A DNA stretch of 64,000 nucleotides from Quercus robur (GCF_932294415.1 NC_065545.1:42632327-42696326); one strand, 5' to 3'; counted from the stretch's first letter, positions 1 to 11,381 are shown. A program made the numbers and translations. Notes: generated from the letters alone by a model not told the origin.

Positions 1-195
1 TCCCTCTCCATTGCATACCACCACAACCACTTCCCCAACAGAGCTTATTAAAAAGGACCAAGTCTCGGATGCCTAATCCCCCATTTTGAAGTGGTTCACA
101 GGCACTCCTCCAACTAACTAGGTGATATTTAAACTCATCTCCCACCCCTCCCCATAGAAAATCCCTTTGTAATTATTCAATACACTGAGCAACAC
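1..195 (-). mobile_element. LINE reverse transcriptase fragment (non-LTR)
   Basis: Reading the minus strand from about 190 down to 1 gives LQRDFLWGGVGDEF, HLVSWRSACEPLQNGGLGI and RDLVLFNK. This is the conserved block after the polymerase core of plant L1-type LINE reverse transcriptases (family pattern: RDFLWGG, then GGLGIR, then NxALLGKWLW). A one-base deletion near position 50 breaks the frame before the GKWLWW motif, so the copy is dead. It lies beyond the last visible EDR2 exon, in the same orientation as that gene, probably inside one of its introns. The window edge cuts it off. Confidence 0.75.
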
Positions 196-466
196 TCATT
201 TTAGAGGATAGTATTACTGTACAGGTCTTTATCTCCTACTACTTGTGAGGGAACCACTAATGTTCCAACCAAAGTTTTTTATATGTATTCTTGTATAAAT
301 AGCACAAAGGGTCCAGATGTCTAAATAAATGTTCCTAAACATGAACATGCACACATGCAGGTATACATAGTGAACTCTTGCTGCATACATCAAGGGCAGT
401 ACAGCAATGCACTTTTAGGGTTATCTGTAAAAGAATTATTTGAAAAGGGAAAACACCTACTCAAAC

Positions 467-3227
467 CGTGTCCCATCCATGCTCATAACAAGTTCAAATA
501 TTTCTTCACATGTAGCCTCCACAACACCAACAGCCTTCATTGCTCTACTACAGCTTCGTGGCTGCAGAAGGAAAACCATAAGTAATGATCTTGAACTAAA
601 ACAACCGAATTATAATCATGTTATGTAAGAGAAAGAAAGAAACAATGCCATACAAGGTAATCAACTTCCAGAAGTTCTTCAAAAATGCGAAGTCCTGTCA
701 GTGTTAACAAAAAGAAATCATAAGTGATTCATCTATTTGGCTATGCCATTAAATGTTGCATCATACACCAATCATATCACCAAATCCAATTCCTTAAGCA
801 AGCTTTCTAAAAATTTTCATTCTGAGCTAAACTGCTAATAAAGGATGTAAGAAAATACTTGCCGTTTTGGCATTGAAGAAGTCGCCAATGCTTTCTAGAA
901 AATGCTTGATTGTTAGTATTATGGTTCGATAATTCCGAGTCTAATTCACACGTCCAGTCAAACACTGAATCCGGAAGACCTGTGCCACTTATATAAAGAT
1001 GATGAGATTCAAGTAAAGAATGCATCTACTGGAACAAAAAAAAGAAAAGGATTTAAAGAAAACCATTTCCAATCGTTGTTCTCCGAGACAAATTTGGATT
1101 AGCATCATCTTCATCTTCTTGTGCACTGAACCTGCACAAAAGAATCGAAGATTATTATTTATGAAGCAGGGAGAACAAATAAAAATCATGTATTTTATAA
1201 GCAATACAAAGTACAAGAGTACAATATTGAATACGGAACAATTTCTCAGTAATGCAATCAAAAACACAACATAAGCTGCATAAACAGTATTAAGGCAACA
1301 GATACAAGACAAACCAACATTACCCAATTACACATGAACAAAGCAACATGACAAAAATTAACCTTAGGCCAGAGATAAATTGAATTAAATACAAGATTTT
1401 GACTTATCAAAAAAAAAAATTAATACAAGATTTTAAAAGGAAAAAAGGGAAAAGGTATTTATAAATTAATTACTAGCAAACATCTAAATCTATATCTGTC
1501 AAGTCTATGAAACATCTAATATGGGTATATTCAAATCCAGAAACATAAATAATTATGCTAACATTGCACATAAAATGCAGAGAAGCATTTCTCTAATAGC
1601 AGTTTAAAGTTTATAACAAAAACAAGTGCAGAAAGCAAAGCTAAAATACTAATCTATATCAGTCAAATCTTTTAAACGTTTAATAGAATTGTAACATAAT
1701 GCAAATACTACACATAAATTTCTTTTTTTTATATAGGTATTAAAAAAATATCACCATTGCCGGGGATCGAAATAAATTTCATCTACTAATAATAACGACT
1801 AAAAGAAGAAGAGAAAAGCTAATTTAGTAAAGTACTTACTGACTTTCGCGGTCAGATGATGAAGCAGTCCTCCCATTATCCATCCCAGGTTTATATTCAA
1901 AAGAAACATATTTGTTACCGTTTGCAACTTGTGATCCCTGATGCTGCACACATGAACATTCAATGAGTACCATATGCGCCAAACCTTACAATGCAGGAAC
2001 CATATATTCTTCTGCACATAAATATATAAAAATTTGGAAAACAACAAGTTTTAATGATTCACCAGGGACATTCTTATTTTCACCCAAAAGACGTAATGGG
2101 AGCCACAATATCAAAGAGCAGATCAACAACACAGATTAGTTGGAGGTCAAAGCAAGTAAGTTGGAAAATTAAAACCATGAAGTTTGAAAACAACAGACCT
2201 GATCAATGGCAAGCTCAATCTTTTCCTTCCAGAGTAATGCCTCCTGGATATTGAATGCTGCCATCTGGAACAAGAACACGACCCAACGGATATCATCACA
2301 CAACGACAAATTACACAAAGCTAGCCAAAAAAATTTCCATAGACCAAAGTGCAATTTAATTGAATTGAAAGGACTGAAAAGGCCTAAGGGGGTCTCTTTT
2401 TTTAATTGAACCATATACTTGTGCTATGCCCACTTTGGTTCTTTTTCTTTATTGATTACATATCCACACAGTAGACCAAGAGCATTGTAGCTCAACTGGC
2501 ACCTTCTGATGTTTCCAATGGAGACTTCTAGGGTTCAAAATTTCAAATCCCCCCACCTCCTATTATCGAATTGTCCAACAACCAAAAAAAAAAAAAAAAA
2601 AAGGTCCAAGGTTTCTCTAATGACTAATTAAATACTCTCATAACTTAATAAATAAGTGTAAAAAGCACATAAAATAAATGTGTGATTTGTAAAAAGTAAT
2701 TGACAATGATTATAAACCACAGACCGTAATTCGATGGTGCTTCTCTTTCTTGTTGTAAACACACAAAACGTAAACCATCTGCAGCAACAAATAATGAGTA
2801 GATAGATTTCAGTTCGATACTCACAATTATTAACAATACATATTGTGAAACTGACAACAACTTACATGCCCATGGTGAGTCTTCAACCCTCGATCCTCCA
2901 CTCTACAGTTTCCATCAATTACCATAGTCTTAATTGGAACCTATATCATGTTTTTCAACAACAACAAAAAATCACCTTTTTTTTTCTTTTGTTAAAAGCA
3001 AAAAAATCAGAATAAAAAAAAGCAGAGTAAAAAGGTAAATAGAAGAATGAAAAGAGAAGAATGAGAAGAGAAGAGAGTACCTGATTGTCTTGGGGCTTTC
3101 GCTTGTAGTAAGCGAGCAAGCGAGACTCGAGCACGAAATAGCGCATGTGGATGAAAGACCGTCCGATCTTTCTCCGACCGTATCGGACCATCCATCCTTC
3201 GTATATTACCTTCGACGAAGACGACAT
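467..3227 (-). CDS. EDR2: EDR2-type PH-START protein, 5' nine coding exons (partial)
   Basis: Coding exons in gene order (minus strand): 3227-3081, 2940-2866, 2778-2725, 2264-2199, 1943-1840, 1131-1064, 979-863, 694-654 and 561-467. Phases match at every junction and give about 255 residues. Exon 1 begins MSSSSKVIYEGWMVRYGRR, the start of the EDR2 PH domain; PH continues through exon 4 (MAAFNIQEALLWKEKIE). Exons 7-9 (SRKHWRLLQCQNG, LRIFEELLEVDYL, PRSCSRAMKAVGVVEA) are the start of the START lipid-binding domain. In Arabidopsis EDR2 is a lipid-binding negative regulator of salicylate-dependent defence and cell death; that role is family knowledge. Intron 7 has a GC donor (AACG then GCAAGT) instead of GT; all other introns are GT-AG. 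The rest of START and the DUF1336 tail lie left of the window. It could equally be the EDR2L paralogue. Confidence 0.9.
2478..2602 (+). repeat. tRNA-derived SINE in EDR2 intron 3
   Basis: An A-box-like sequence (TAGCTCAACTGG, near 2488) is followed about 45 bp later by a B-box-like GGTTCAAAATTTCAAATCC, then a pyrimidine-rich stretch and an A tail of about 20 at 2582-2602. That is the layout of plant tRNA-derived SINEs. It lies in the intron between exons 3 and 4, antisense to the gene. It is not a tRNA gene: no acceptor stem pairs and the B box is interrupted. Confidence 0.65.
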
Positions 3228-3500
3228 CGTTTCGGTTCTTATAATCTCTCTCTCTCGCGGAATCGTTTTTTGAGGTGGATTCCGCGAGATCAGATCAGCG
3301 TGAGAGAGAGACCTAACTAAGTGACTTGATCGCTCATTTCTTCTTCTTATTCTTCGTCACTCACTCAGGAGTCAGGACTAGGATTTCAGATTCCGCAGCA
3401 GAATATTGTATTGAATTTCTTTTCCAGGAATTCAAATTCTGATTTTCGTTTTTTACTAATTATAATTCGCAGAGAGAGAGAGAGAGAGAGGTTTTTCTAT
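3228..3500 (-). promoter_or_regulatory. EDR2 5' UTR and proximal promoter region
   Basis: This stretch lies directly upstream of the EDR2-type start codon. It is pyrimidine-rich on the coding strand and contains a (GA)10 microsatellite at 3471-3490, common in plant 5' leaders. No convincing TATA box stands out, so the start of transcription is not placed. Confidence 0.4.
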
Positions 3501-4333
3501 AATTTTCAATATTTTAATTTGACGTGTCAAGCCGGGATCGGTGACCGACGCCGCATAGGGAGGAGGGGGTGGGGGGATTAGTTAGTTAGACTTATTAGAA
3601 GTTAGACTCTAGTAGGACCGCGTGAGGATTCTGATTTTTTTTTTTTTTTTTTTTTAAATTTAGGGTGAGAGAAAGTGGGGTGGGTGACTACTCTCAAGTC
3701 TCACTAGATCCCACGTAAGAGGAGTGAGTGTCCTGGGAACGTGTGCACCTAGCGGACTGTGTTGATTGGCTGGTGGGGTCTGTGTCTATCTTGGCGCCGT
3801 GGTGCTTTCATTTTTTGAATCAATACACGTAACTCCGATTTTGCCTTTCATTTTTGAACACGTTGCTTAAATCTACCGCCTTCCCTAAACCATAATTTTG
3901 CATCACCCTAATAGGGGTTTTTTTTTACCTCAATTTAAGCTTAAAAACCCAAATTTGTTTTTTAAGCTAATTTATTATTCACATGCAGCAACACTAAAGA
4001 GCATTTGTGTATGGGGTTGTAAAAAAATATATAATTTTAACACATCATTTTATAACTCATCCTACTTCTCATCTTTCATATCACAGTAAACACTATTCAT
4101 TTCACTCTCTCTCTCATCATCTAATCCATCAAATAGGAAATTAAAATCCCAAACCATCTCACATAGTGGCAAAGCCAAAATTTCAATTTAGAAGGGCAAG
4201 ATATAAAGACTATTTTTAATAAGACAAAAACAAAAACAATTGTATATTGGAACTTGATTTGGACTCATTATTATACTTAGGACTTTTCATAATTTACCTT
4301 CTCTAAAAAAAAAGGACTTTTCATAATTTCAAT
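3500..4333. other. Intergenic DNA upstream of EDR2
   Basis: No gene seen. There is a T tract at 3638-3656. Around 4165 the sequence resembles the 'GTGGCGGAGCC' ends of small plant transposons, and near 5660-5730 a possible partner end (GTGGAGTCGCCAC plus G/C runs) occurs; the match is too weak to call an element. Confidence 0.3.
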
Positions 4334-4977
4334 TAGGGCTGTCCATCCCATCTGAAGACCCGACCCACCCGAAGATTCCGACCTGAAAACCGGCCGATCC
4401 GATCAAGTCACCAGTCGGCGGCGGGTCATTTGTTCCAAAAACCGACTCCGGCGGGTCGGTCTCGGTTTTCCTCCCCAAAACCCGAAAAAACCCAATCCGA
4501 CCGATATACTAAGATTTCCATCAAAAAATTTCCAGAATCCGGCAGAAGTTTCCAGAATCTGGCGATATTTTCCAGATTCCGATGATATTTTCCAGATTCC
4601 GGCGTCAAATTTCCAGATTCTGGCGTCAAATTTCTAGATTCCGGCAACAAACTTTCATATTTCGGCGACTTATCAAGTAGATCTAGTGATATTTCGTCCA
4701 AATCTAGTGAAATCTCACCGGATCTAGCGAGATCTCACCAGATCCGGTTAGATCTCTGTCGGATTTGGCGTTTTGCTCCTGAAATCAACTATTTTGGCTG
4801 GTTTTTTCACCGTGGACGGTTCCGACCGAACCAACTGTGTTTCCGACGCAAAACCGACTGCACCAATCCGACTCCTTCGCCGGTCGGCGGCGGGTCAGGA
4901 TTTTCTCAACCCGATTCTATCAGGTCGGTCTCGGGTTGGGCACAAACCCGACCCGGACCGACCCGTGGACACCCCTA
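4334..4977. mobile_element. Non-autonomous hAT-like element, 644 bp
   Basis: The element begins TAGGGCTGTCCA and ends TGGACACCCCTA, which are inverted repeats matching at 11 of 12 bases. It is flanked on both sides by the exact 8-bp direct repeat ATTTCAAT (4326-4333 and 4978-4985). An 8-bp duplication with TAGGG ends is the hAT signature. Inside there are GC-rich subterminal repeats (CGGCGGGTC and GGTCGGTCTCGG, each on both sides) and a degenerate tandem block at about 4525-4650 built on TTTCCAGATTCCGGC. No transposase frame is present. Confidence 0.85.
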
Positions 4978-5761
4978 ATTTCAATTAAGTACAAATATAT
5001 ATTTCATATCAAAACAAAAATAACCAATTCATAGTTACAAACAATTAACGTAAGAGACTAATATAATTACATAAAGTTTAGATATCTAATTTGATTCTTT
5101 AAAATTTAGATATTTAAAGTTGTATACATGTCTATTGCTTTTGATTGCTTTTAAATATGTACAATTCAAATTTTTTGTTCTCTATTCTTCAAAGTATTTA
5201 AATTTGGGTTCATAGTAGAAACCTAGACCTAGAGTTTAAAATTGAAATGTCTCTAAGAGATGGAGGAGAAAGAAGATAGGTGGAGGCTTAGGTTCTGAGA
5301 CTATAGTACTAATGTACAAGGACATTAGTTAGTTTTAAAATATATTAAAAATATATATATATTTCGTATAAAATATTAAGATATAAGACCCTGAAAATTT
5401 ATGAAATAAAATAGAAAAGAAAGTTGGGTTAAACTTTCCATGAATAGTAGTGACATGATTAAATCTGGGACTTGATAAAAGTTTCTTTTTAAGACCATAA
5501 TGGTGTAGCAACGAGTCAATGCTGTGTAACCTTTTTACCTTTTCTTTTTCAGAGCTATTTTAGGGATTGCATTTTGTTTTTTTCTTTTTATCAAAGTGGG
5601 CAAACAGGTTAAGCATTTAATAGAGTTTTGCTTACTTCTACAGGATGGTACTTATGAACTTTTTTTGGGTGGAGTCGCCACGCGGGGGGGAGGTGCCCCC
5701 CTCAACCCCCTGACTTCGCCCTTGATCTCACAACAAGTCACAAAATCCATGCCCACGCAAC
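4978..5761. other. AT-rich intergenic DNA
   Basis: No gene or complete element recognised. A short G/C-run segment at about 5660-5740 may be a transposon relic. Confidence 0.3.
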
Positions 5762-6363
5762 TAGGGATGGCAATTTAAACCCGCACTCGCAGGTACCCGT
5801 CTCGTCCGCCCTTAATGGACAGGTTTTATCCACCCCGCATAACACATAGGGTGGGGATGAGGGTTAACATTTTCCCCCGCACCCACCCTACACCCGCCCG
5901 TTTATATTTAAATAATTAAAAAATATTTTTATGAGTTTTTTATAAGACATAAGTATGTGTTTTTAACCTTTTAATTTTAAATTTATGATTTTTTTTATAT
6001 TTTATTATTGAATTTATACTTTTATGTTTTAATATTTATGTTGTCTATATTTTTTAATTGTTGTATTGCTATGTTTGAATTGTTTTTGTACTTCTTATTA
6101 CTTGAATTGTTGTATTGTTATGCCTTGAGAGGGTTTTGTAATGTTAGAACTTTTTTTTTTTTTAATGTTTTATGAGTATTAATTAATGCATTCAAGATAA
6201 ACTTTTAATAAATTATATGTATAAAAAATTTGGGTGTGGCGGGATGGGCACCTACGGGACCCGCTATAATGGGGCAGGGGAAAAAATACCCACCTCAAAG
6301 AGGAAGTGGGGCGAGGGCAGGGAATAGTAAACCTGCCCCATACCTGCCTTGTTGCCTTTCCTA
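5762..6363. mobile_element. Non-autonomous hAT-like element, 602 bp
   Basis: The termini are TAGGGATGGCAA and TTGCCTTTCCTA (inverted match 10 of 12). The flanks are CACGCAAC (5754-5761) and CACACAAC (6364-6371), an 8-bp duplication with one change. The subterminal parts are rich in CCCGC/GCGGG on both sides and the core is AT-rich. No protein is encoded. It is a separate family from the element at 4334, with the same superfamily signature. Confidence 0.75.
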
Positions 6364-6764
6364 CACACAACCACATCCCATAAAAACCGCCACACAACCA
6401 CAACCCAAAACAAAACTAGCCAGATACCCACAATGAAAATGATCGTTAATTTGGGTTTCCAGCTTCCAACAAGATCTCAGCTTCTCAATGGATTTCCAAT
6501 GGCGACGTAATACAAAAGATGAAAACGATGAACAATGATAAAAGGTTCATAATATCAAGATTATTGATTTGGGTTTTTAGAGTTAGCGATCTCGTTGTAT
6601 ATGGGTCAGGTCTTGATGGAAGTGGTGACTTGATAGGTTTTGGTTCAGTGGCAATGTGTGTTGTTTGGAGGCACTGATGGTTGAGAGAGAGAGAGAGATG
6701 TGAGAGGGACGAGGGAGAGAGACAAGTTTGCCTGTTCTCTATTTAAAGAAGCCTAGATTTCTAA
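6364..6764. other. Intergenic DNA, no gene seen
   Basis: Contains a short (GA)n run near 6688. No coding or element structure could be supported. Confidence 0.3.
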
Positions 6765-6935
6765 CTTGGTTGTGTCTACATTATATGGGGTAAGTGAGAG
6801 CTGGAATTTACAATCGCATCGAGCTTTTCATGATTGGGAATTGGAAGGTGTATGTTCTTTTCCTGAGCTTTTTTATGTCAACATGCCAAGGGGTGAGGGG
6901 GATGATACCCTAACTTGGAAGTTGTCTCGATGATG
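6765..6935 (+). mobile_element. LINE fragment, upstream half of split copy
   Basis: The plus-strand translation gives ESWNLQSHRAFHDWELEG, CSFPELFYVNMPRGEGDD and TLTWKLSR. This is the region between the reverse transcriptase and the zinc-knuckle (zf-RVT) domain of plant LINEs. It breaks off at a stop and resumes near 7535 after about 600 bp of unrelated DNA. Confidence 0.65.
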
Positions 6936-7530
6936 CACGAGGCAGTGAAAAGGATTTATTATATTTTATTTGATTTTATGTATCAAGGGCAATTCTGTAC
7001 TTTCTTAATATTATGGAATGGGTTGTGCTTACAGTCCATTGGGTCTTACTTTAGTTTTATTTTAAGTTTGGTGATTTAGTTGGGCTTAGTAGTAAAAGCC
7101 CAAGGAGTCCAAGTCCAAGTCTTATTAGGGTTTTAAGAAGTCCTAGTTCTACTAGGAATAGGTATTAGTCTTCTATTTAAAAAGTTGTAATACTTTCTAT
7201 TGAGATGATTAATTTTTTCAAAATTTAAAAGCTATGAAGCTTTCTTTTATAATTTATGTGATGCAACCTTCTCCAGGGTGTGATGCCAAGAAACCCTAGG
7301 TGTGATGCCTAGAATTTATATTTCATTTTATTTATTGTTCACAACACAAGAACAACTACCTAAACCTTGATTGACTCCTTTGTTTCATCCCTAAACCCTA
7401 CTAATCCTTATTCCCTTGGAAACCATAATCCGTATTATTTTCCAACCCTTTCCCCACCAAAACCTAAATTTAAACCTCAAAATAGAAGCATTACCAGATC
7501 TGCCCCAAGAGTTCTAAGTCAAATTTTTGT
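6936..7530. mobile_element. Insertion splitting the LINE, probably LTR-derived
   Basis: This AT-rich segment has features seen in plant LTRs: TTAGGGTTTTAAGAAGTCC, a TATA-like TATTTAAAAAG, and repeated GGTGTGATGCC motifs near 7280 and 7305. It separates two halves of one LINE. Clear ends and a duplication could not be found, so its class is uncertain. Confidence 0.4.
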
Positions 7531-8217
7531 TGTCCCCCCTTGTCCTACGTCACTTGTTTTGGTGCGTTTGATGTGCGCTCTTATTGTTTTTTGTTGACTG
7601 GTCTTACTATTAATGCTTTCCCGTGGAAGAGCATTTGGTCTATAAAGGTGCCTAAAAGGGTATCTTTCTTTTTATGGACAGCTCATGGTGTGATACTTGC
7701 CATTAATAATCTTGTTAAGAGAGACCAACCCCTAGTTAATTGATGTTGTATGTGTCAGTGCGAGGGGGAAACTATGGATCATCTCTTGATCCACTGTAAG
7801 TTTTCTCATACTTTATGGAGTAAAGTTTTTCAGGTTTTGGGGATCCAATGGATGATGCCAAAGATAGTGGCTCTTTTCTGTTTGCATGGAGGAATTGGTT
7901 TGGGCAAAATCTATCAAATACTGGGAATATGGTTGCAGCATGTCTTATGTAGTTAGTTTGGCAAGCCATACCTTTGAAGATAAGGAAAGATTTGTGGATC
8001 TCTTAAGATCTCTTCTTTTTGGGACTTTGTTTCAGTGGGCTTGTATATGGGATTTTACACAATGTATCTCCATTTCTACTTTTCTACAATTTACTACCTT
8101 TCGCTCTTGATTTCTATGTTTTTATTTATTTTCTGGACTGTTTATCATTGTGAACACAATGATCTTATATATCAATAAAATTCTTATTACCTATCCCAAA
8201 AAAAAAAAAAAAAAATC
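7531..8217 (+). mobile_element. LINE 3' half with zf-RVT domain and poly(A) tail
   Basis: The frame reads FPWKSIWSIKVPKRVSFFLW, then after one stop CMCQCEGETMDHLLIHC and KFSHTLWSKVFQVLGIQW. This is the zf-RVT zinc-knuckle of plant LINEs (C-x2-C, HLLxHC). It continues to a 3' region ending CAATAAAATTCTTATTACC and an A tail at about 8197-8214. In-frame stops and a frameshift make it inactive. Confidence 0.85.
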
Positions 8218-8344
8218 AAAAGGCATGAACAAGGATATTTACAAATCTTGTGCTTTTTGGTTTTTAACTTTTGGATATATTTTGATTGAACCATATACTT
8301 CATTTTGATCACAGCTATCACAGTTATGTATTTTTATTTATCTA

Positions 8345-8455
8345 TATATTTTTAATTAGATAATTGAAACAAAGAGGAGGGGAGTTTTGAACTCTAGACA
8401 CCCCCATTAGAAACACCAAGAGATGTCAATTGAGCTATAGCTCTTGGCTATTTTT
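8345..8455 (-). repeat. tRNA-derived SINE
   Basis: Read on the minus strand: GCCAAGAGCTATAGCTCAAT (A-box region), then GTGTTTCTAATGGGGG, then AGAGTTCAAAACTCCCCTCC (B-box-like). The same family occurs at 56000-56113 with closely similar boxes. Confidence 0.6.
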
Positions 8456-8636
8456 ATAAAGAATTATAGAAATTTTATTTTTCAACTTCATATGATCTAT
8501 TTCATTATTCTAAGTGGTTATTCTATGCTAGGTAATGAAGAACTTGTTATTCTTAACTATTGGGATTCAGGAATTTCTATATAACTTAAGTGACACAATC
8601 AAAGCCTTTTCCATTCTTTTAGTAACTGATTTATGT

Positions 8637-9136
8637 ATGGGATTCCATATGCCCTACTCTCCCGCCGTGATCGAATGAGAATGGATAAGAGGCTCGTGAA
8701 ATTGATGTGAGGGAGTAGGGATGGCTATATTTCTGGGAGCGAGCTCCAGGCGAATCTAAAGCGCATGAATACAAGTTATGCCTTGGAATGAAAAATAATT
8801 CTGAATTCGCTTTGTTTACGAACAAGGAAGCTATAAGTAATGCAACTATGAATCTTATGGAGAGTTCGATCTTGTCTCCCTTGATCATGAAATATCGATT
8901 GCTTATTGAACCCTATGAATTGCGTGAAAGTAAGATACTCCAAATTCGAGAGTCCAAGAGTTTTCCATTCTTTTAATAACTTATTTATGTATAGGATTCC
9001 ATTCGCCCTGCTCTCTCGTCGTGATCAAATGAGAATGGATAAGAGGCTTGTGGGATTGACATGAGGGGGTAGGGATGGCTGTATTTCTAGGAGCGAACTC
9101 CAGGCGAATCTAAAGCGCATGAATGCAAGTTATGCT
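8637..9136 (+). other. Nuclear plastid DNA insertion, rrn16 upstream region in two copies
   Basis: 8640-8866 matches the plastid spacer just upstream of the 16S rRNA gene (GAGAATGGATAAGAGGCTCG, GGGATGGCTATATTTCTGGG, GCATGAATACAAGTTATGCC, GAACAAGGAAGCTATAAGT). It reaches the first bases of rrn16 (ATGGAGAGTTCGATC), after which the sequence changes. A second, more diverged copy of the first ~140 bp occupies 8994-9136. Upstream of both is a shared TTTTCCATTCTTTTA segment. The sequence between the copies (8880-8965) is not identified and may be other organelle DNA. Substitutions relative to the conserved plastid sequence indicate an old nuclear transfer. Confidence 0.7.
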
Positions 9137-9467
9137 GTCACGACCCAAATCCATGGAACATGAATTTAGATGCATGACCAACTTGCTAATCTTACATAAC
9201 TCAATAAGCATAATTAATCCAAAATAAATTAAAACTCCAAAGAAACAATGCTCTTAATAAATAACCTCTTACAAAAATCTAAACTCCACAAATTGGAAAT
9301 AATTTCCAAAATATAAAACATGAATTACGAAATAGAGGTAACTAAAATTCTATAAGCCTTCAAGTAATACTGAAGTCGCCTACAATTTCCACGCTCTACC
9401 TTGCACCTTACAAAGTGATTCAAAGGTTCTATATTCTCAACTACACTTTAATTTGAAAACAGTAATT
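9137..9467. other. Intergenic DNA, possible truncated LTR start
   Basis: It begins TGTCACGACCCAAATCC, which resembles the 5' end of some plant gypsy LTRs, but no partner LTR or duplication was found. No gene seen. Confidence 0.3.
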
Positions 9468-9815
9468 AATGCACTTTTAGTCCCTACATTTTGACGTTTT
9501 TCCATTTTAGTCCCTACATTTTATTTTTTCCACTTTTAGTCCCTAAAACCAATTTACGCTTTCCGTTTTAGTCCTTGAAACACTGTTCTGTCACCAAATT
9601 AACGGAAAGACTGACGGATTAATAAAATATTATTAAAAAAATTATTTAACATTTTTTATATGCCAAAATTAAAAAAAAAAATATAATTACTCAATTTTAA
9701 TTTAGAGCAAAAAACAAAAAAAAATTATTTTCTTTCAAACAAAAATTTTACTTTTTTTTAATTAAAATGAATTTTTTTTTATTCCAATCTTCTTCTTTTT
9801 TTTTTGTTCAGAAGA
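9468..9815 (+). repeat. Left TIR of the Mutator-like element
   Basis: Carries three internal repeats of TTTTAGTCCCTA near the outer end, then an AT-rich inner part ending around ATTCCAATCTTCTTC. It is the reverse complement of 17197-17544. Confidence 0.8.
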
Positions 9816-9829
9816 ACATTCAACTTTTA

Positions 9830-10755
9830 AACCCTTTTCTCTCTCTATTCTCAAACTCTCTTTCTCCTCACCCCGATCTGATTCAAACTCTGACTGACCC
9901 AAACTCTCTCTGATCTCTTTCAAGACTCAGTGATGAGGTCGCCGCCGTCGAACTCGTTCAAGACTCAATGATGAGGTCACCATTACCATAGAAGAAAGAA
10001 ACCCCAGAAGGTCTGCGTTGCCGTCGCCGTTTCCATTGCCATCGACCCATCGAACCCATCAAGAAGGTCCGTTGATTAGGTGTATGAAACCCTAGAAAGA
10101 AAACCCATAGTTTATTTCTGTGTAATTATGGCTCCGTTGTACAAAACCCAGTCACCGATTCGGTATTGGAGCCCGATATTGACCAGCGGCGAGCAGATCA
10201 AGAGGCTGATCTTCGAGGTTTTGATCATGGAGGCCGTGGGGTCTTGATGGCGTGAAAACAATGGGAAAAATTTGGAGGCTTGCATGTGGGTGTTGTGAAC
10301 ATGGATCGGTGGTTGGGTCTGCTGATGATTTTGGCTTGGGTTGTGATTTGGGTTTCGTTTGTGTTTAATCTCTATTTGTGATATGGGTCTGTGTTTGTGT
10401 TTGGTCTCTGTTTCTTTTCTTTTTTTTGTTTGTGTTGTTGTGATCTAGGTTTGAGTTTTTGGTTGCTGAATTTGTGTTCTCGGTTGCTGGGTTTGATCTG
10501 GGAAGAACACGAAGAACTTGGATTTGTGTTCTCGGTTGTTGGGTTTGATCTGGGAAGAACACGAAGAACTTTGGGTCTGTGTTTGTGTTTGGTCTCTGTT
10601 TCTTTTCTTTTTTTTCGTTTGTGTTGTTGTGATCTAGGTTTGAGTTTTTGGTTGCTAGATTTGTGTTCTTGGTTGCTGGGTTTGATCTGGGTTTAAGTAA
10701 TAATGTTGTTTTGCTGGGTTGCTATTCTTTTGCTTTGCTAGGTTGTTATTCTTTT
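9830..10755. other. Internal (cargo) region of the Mutator-like element
   Basis: It has a gene-like composition (GCCGCCGTCG, GAAACCCTAGAAAG, GCGGCGAGCAGATCAAGAGG) but no long frame, so it may be captured gene pieces as in Pack-MULEs; the source is not recognised. From 10385 to about 10690 a ~185-bp segment is tandemly duplicated: GGGTCTGTGTTTGTGTTTGG starts at 10385 and again near 10570, and both copies continue through TGATCTAGGTTTGAGTTTTT. A shorter ~48-bp duplication (CTGGGAAGAACACGAAGAAC) sits between them. Confidence 0.45.
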
Positions 10756-11362
10756 TGTGGGGTCCAATAATCGACGGGCCAGGTCCGTTTGCTGATGAAG
10801 GGTCCAAAGGCCCAAGCCTAAAAAGGTCATGGCCAGAGTTTAAGAATAGAGTGGCCCAATTGGCCTGGAGAAGCAGCCGAGGACAGTGCAGTCCTCGGTT
10901 GACCCAAGAAAAAGGGCAGAAAGGTAAAGGGGCGTGCTCGAAGGGAAATCTAAAATATCTAAGAGAGACTTCCTTTGCCACCTTCCCCATGCATATCTCT
11001 GCGCCTAACAGAGCCTTATCCATTAACTTTATCGACAACTCTCAACGACTTAAGTCTGAGACTGATGGGACAAGTATCAGTCTTGAAAGGGTCGACCCTA
11101 CACGTGGACGAAGGAAATTGAACGCATGCGAGTATAAAAGAAAAAATATGTAACCTAAAATAGGGGCTCCTCCAGTCCCACTGAAAGGAGAAAGGGCTTC
11201 AGAGGCAAATATACTGGAACCATGCATAAATATCTTAACAAAACCACAGCCGGGTAAACATGACTTAGCCTTTCGATCCCACTCTCTACAAATGATATTG
11301 TATGGGCCCATTTACGTGTGAACCCAACTCAACTACGGTTTAACGCAAATCATGTCCCTACA
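10756..11362 (+). repeat. 5' LTR of the LARD-like element
   Basis: TG...CA ends. It contains a stem-loop (AGCCGAGGAC, loop AGTGCA, GTCCTCGGTT; 10875-10900), a CACGTG G-box near 11101, and TATAAAA at 11133-11139. It differs from the 3' LTR at only a handful of positions. Confidence 0.9.
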
Positions 11363-11364
11363 AT

Positions 11365-11381
11365 TGGCGCCGTCTGTGGGG
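11365..11381 (+). other. Primer-binding site
   Basis: TGGCGCCGTCTGTGGGG lies 2 bp after the 5' LTR. The first nine bases complement the 3' end of plant tRNA-Asp (ends CGGCGCCA), the primer known for Tat/Athila-type elements. The identical 17-mer follows the 5' LTR of the Tat element at 21514. Confidence 0.75.

Noticed and set aside
8788..8976. 62-codon frame
   Set aside because: It overlaps the plastid-derived spacer and start of rrn16, which is non-coding in the plastid.
10655..11311. Frames of 89-144 codons at the LTR, repeated at 16561-17118
   Set aside because: They lie in LTR sequence on both strands and overlap one another; the duplication simply reflects the two LTRs.
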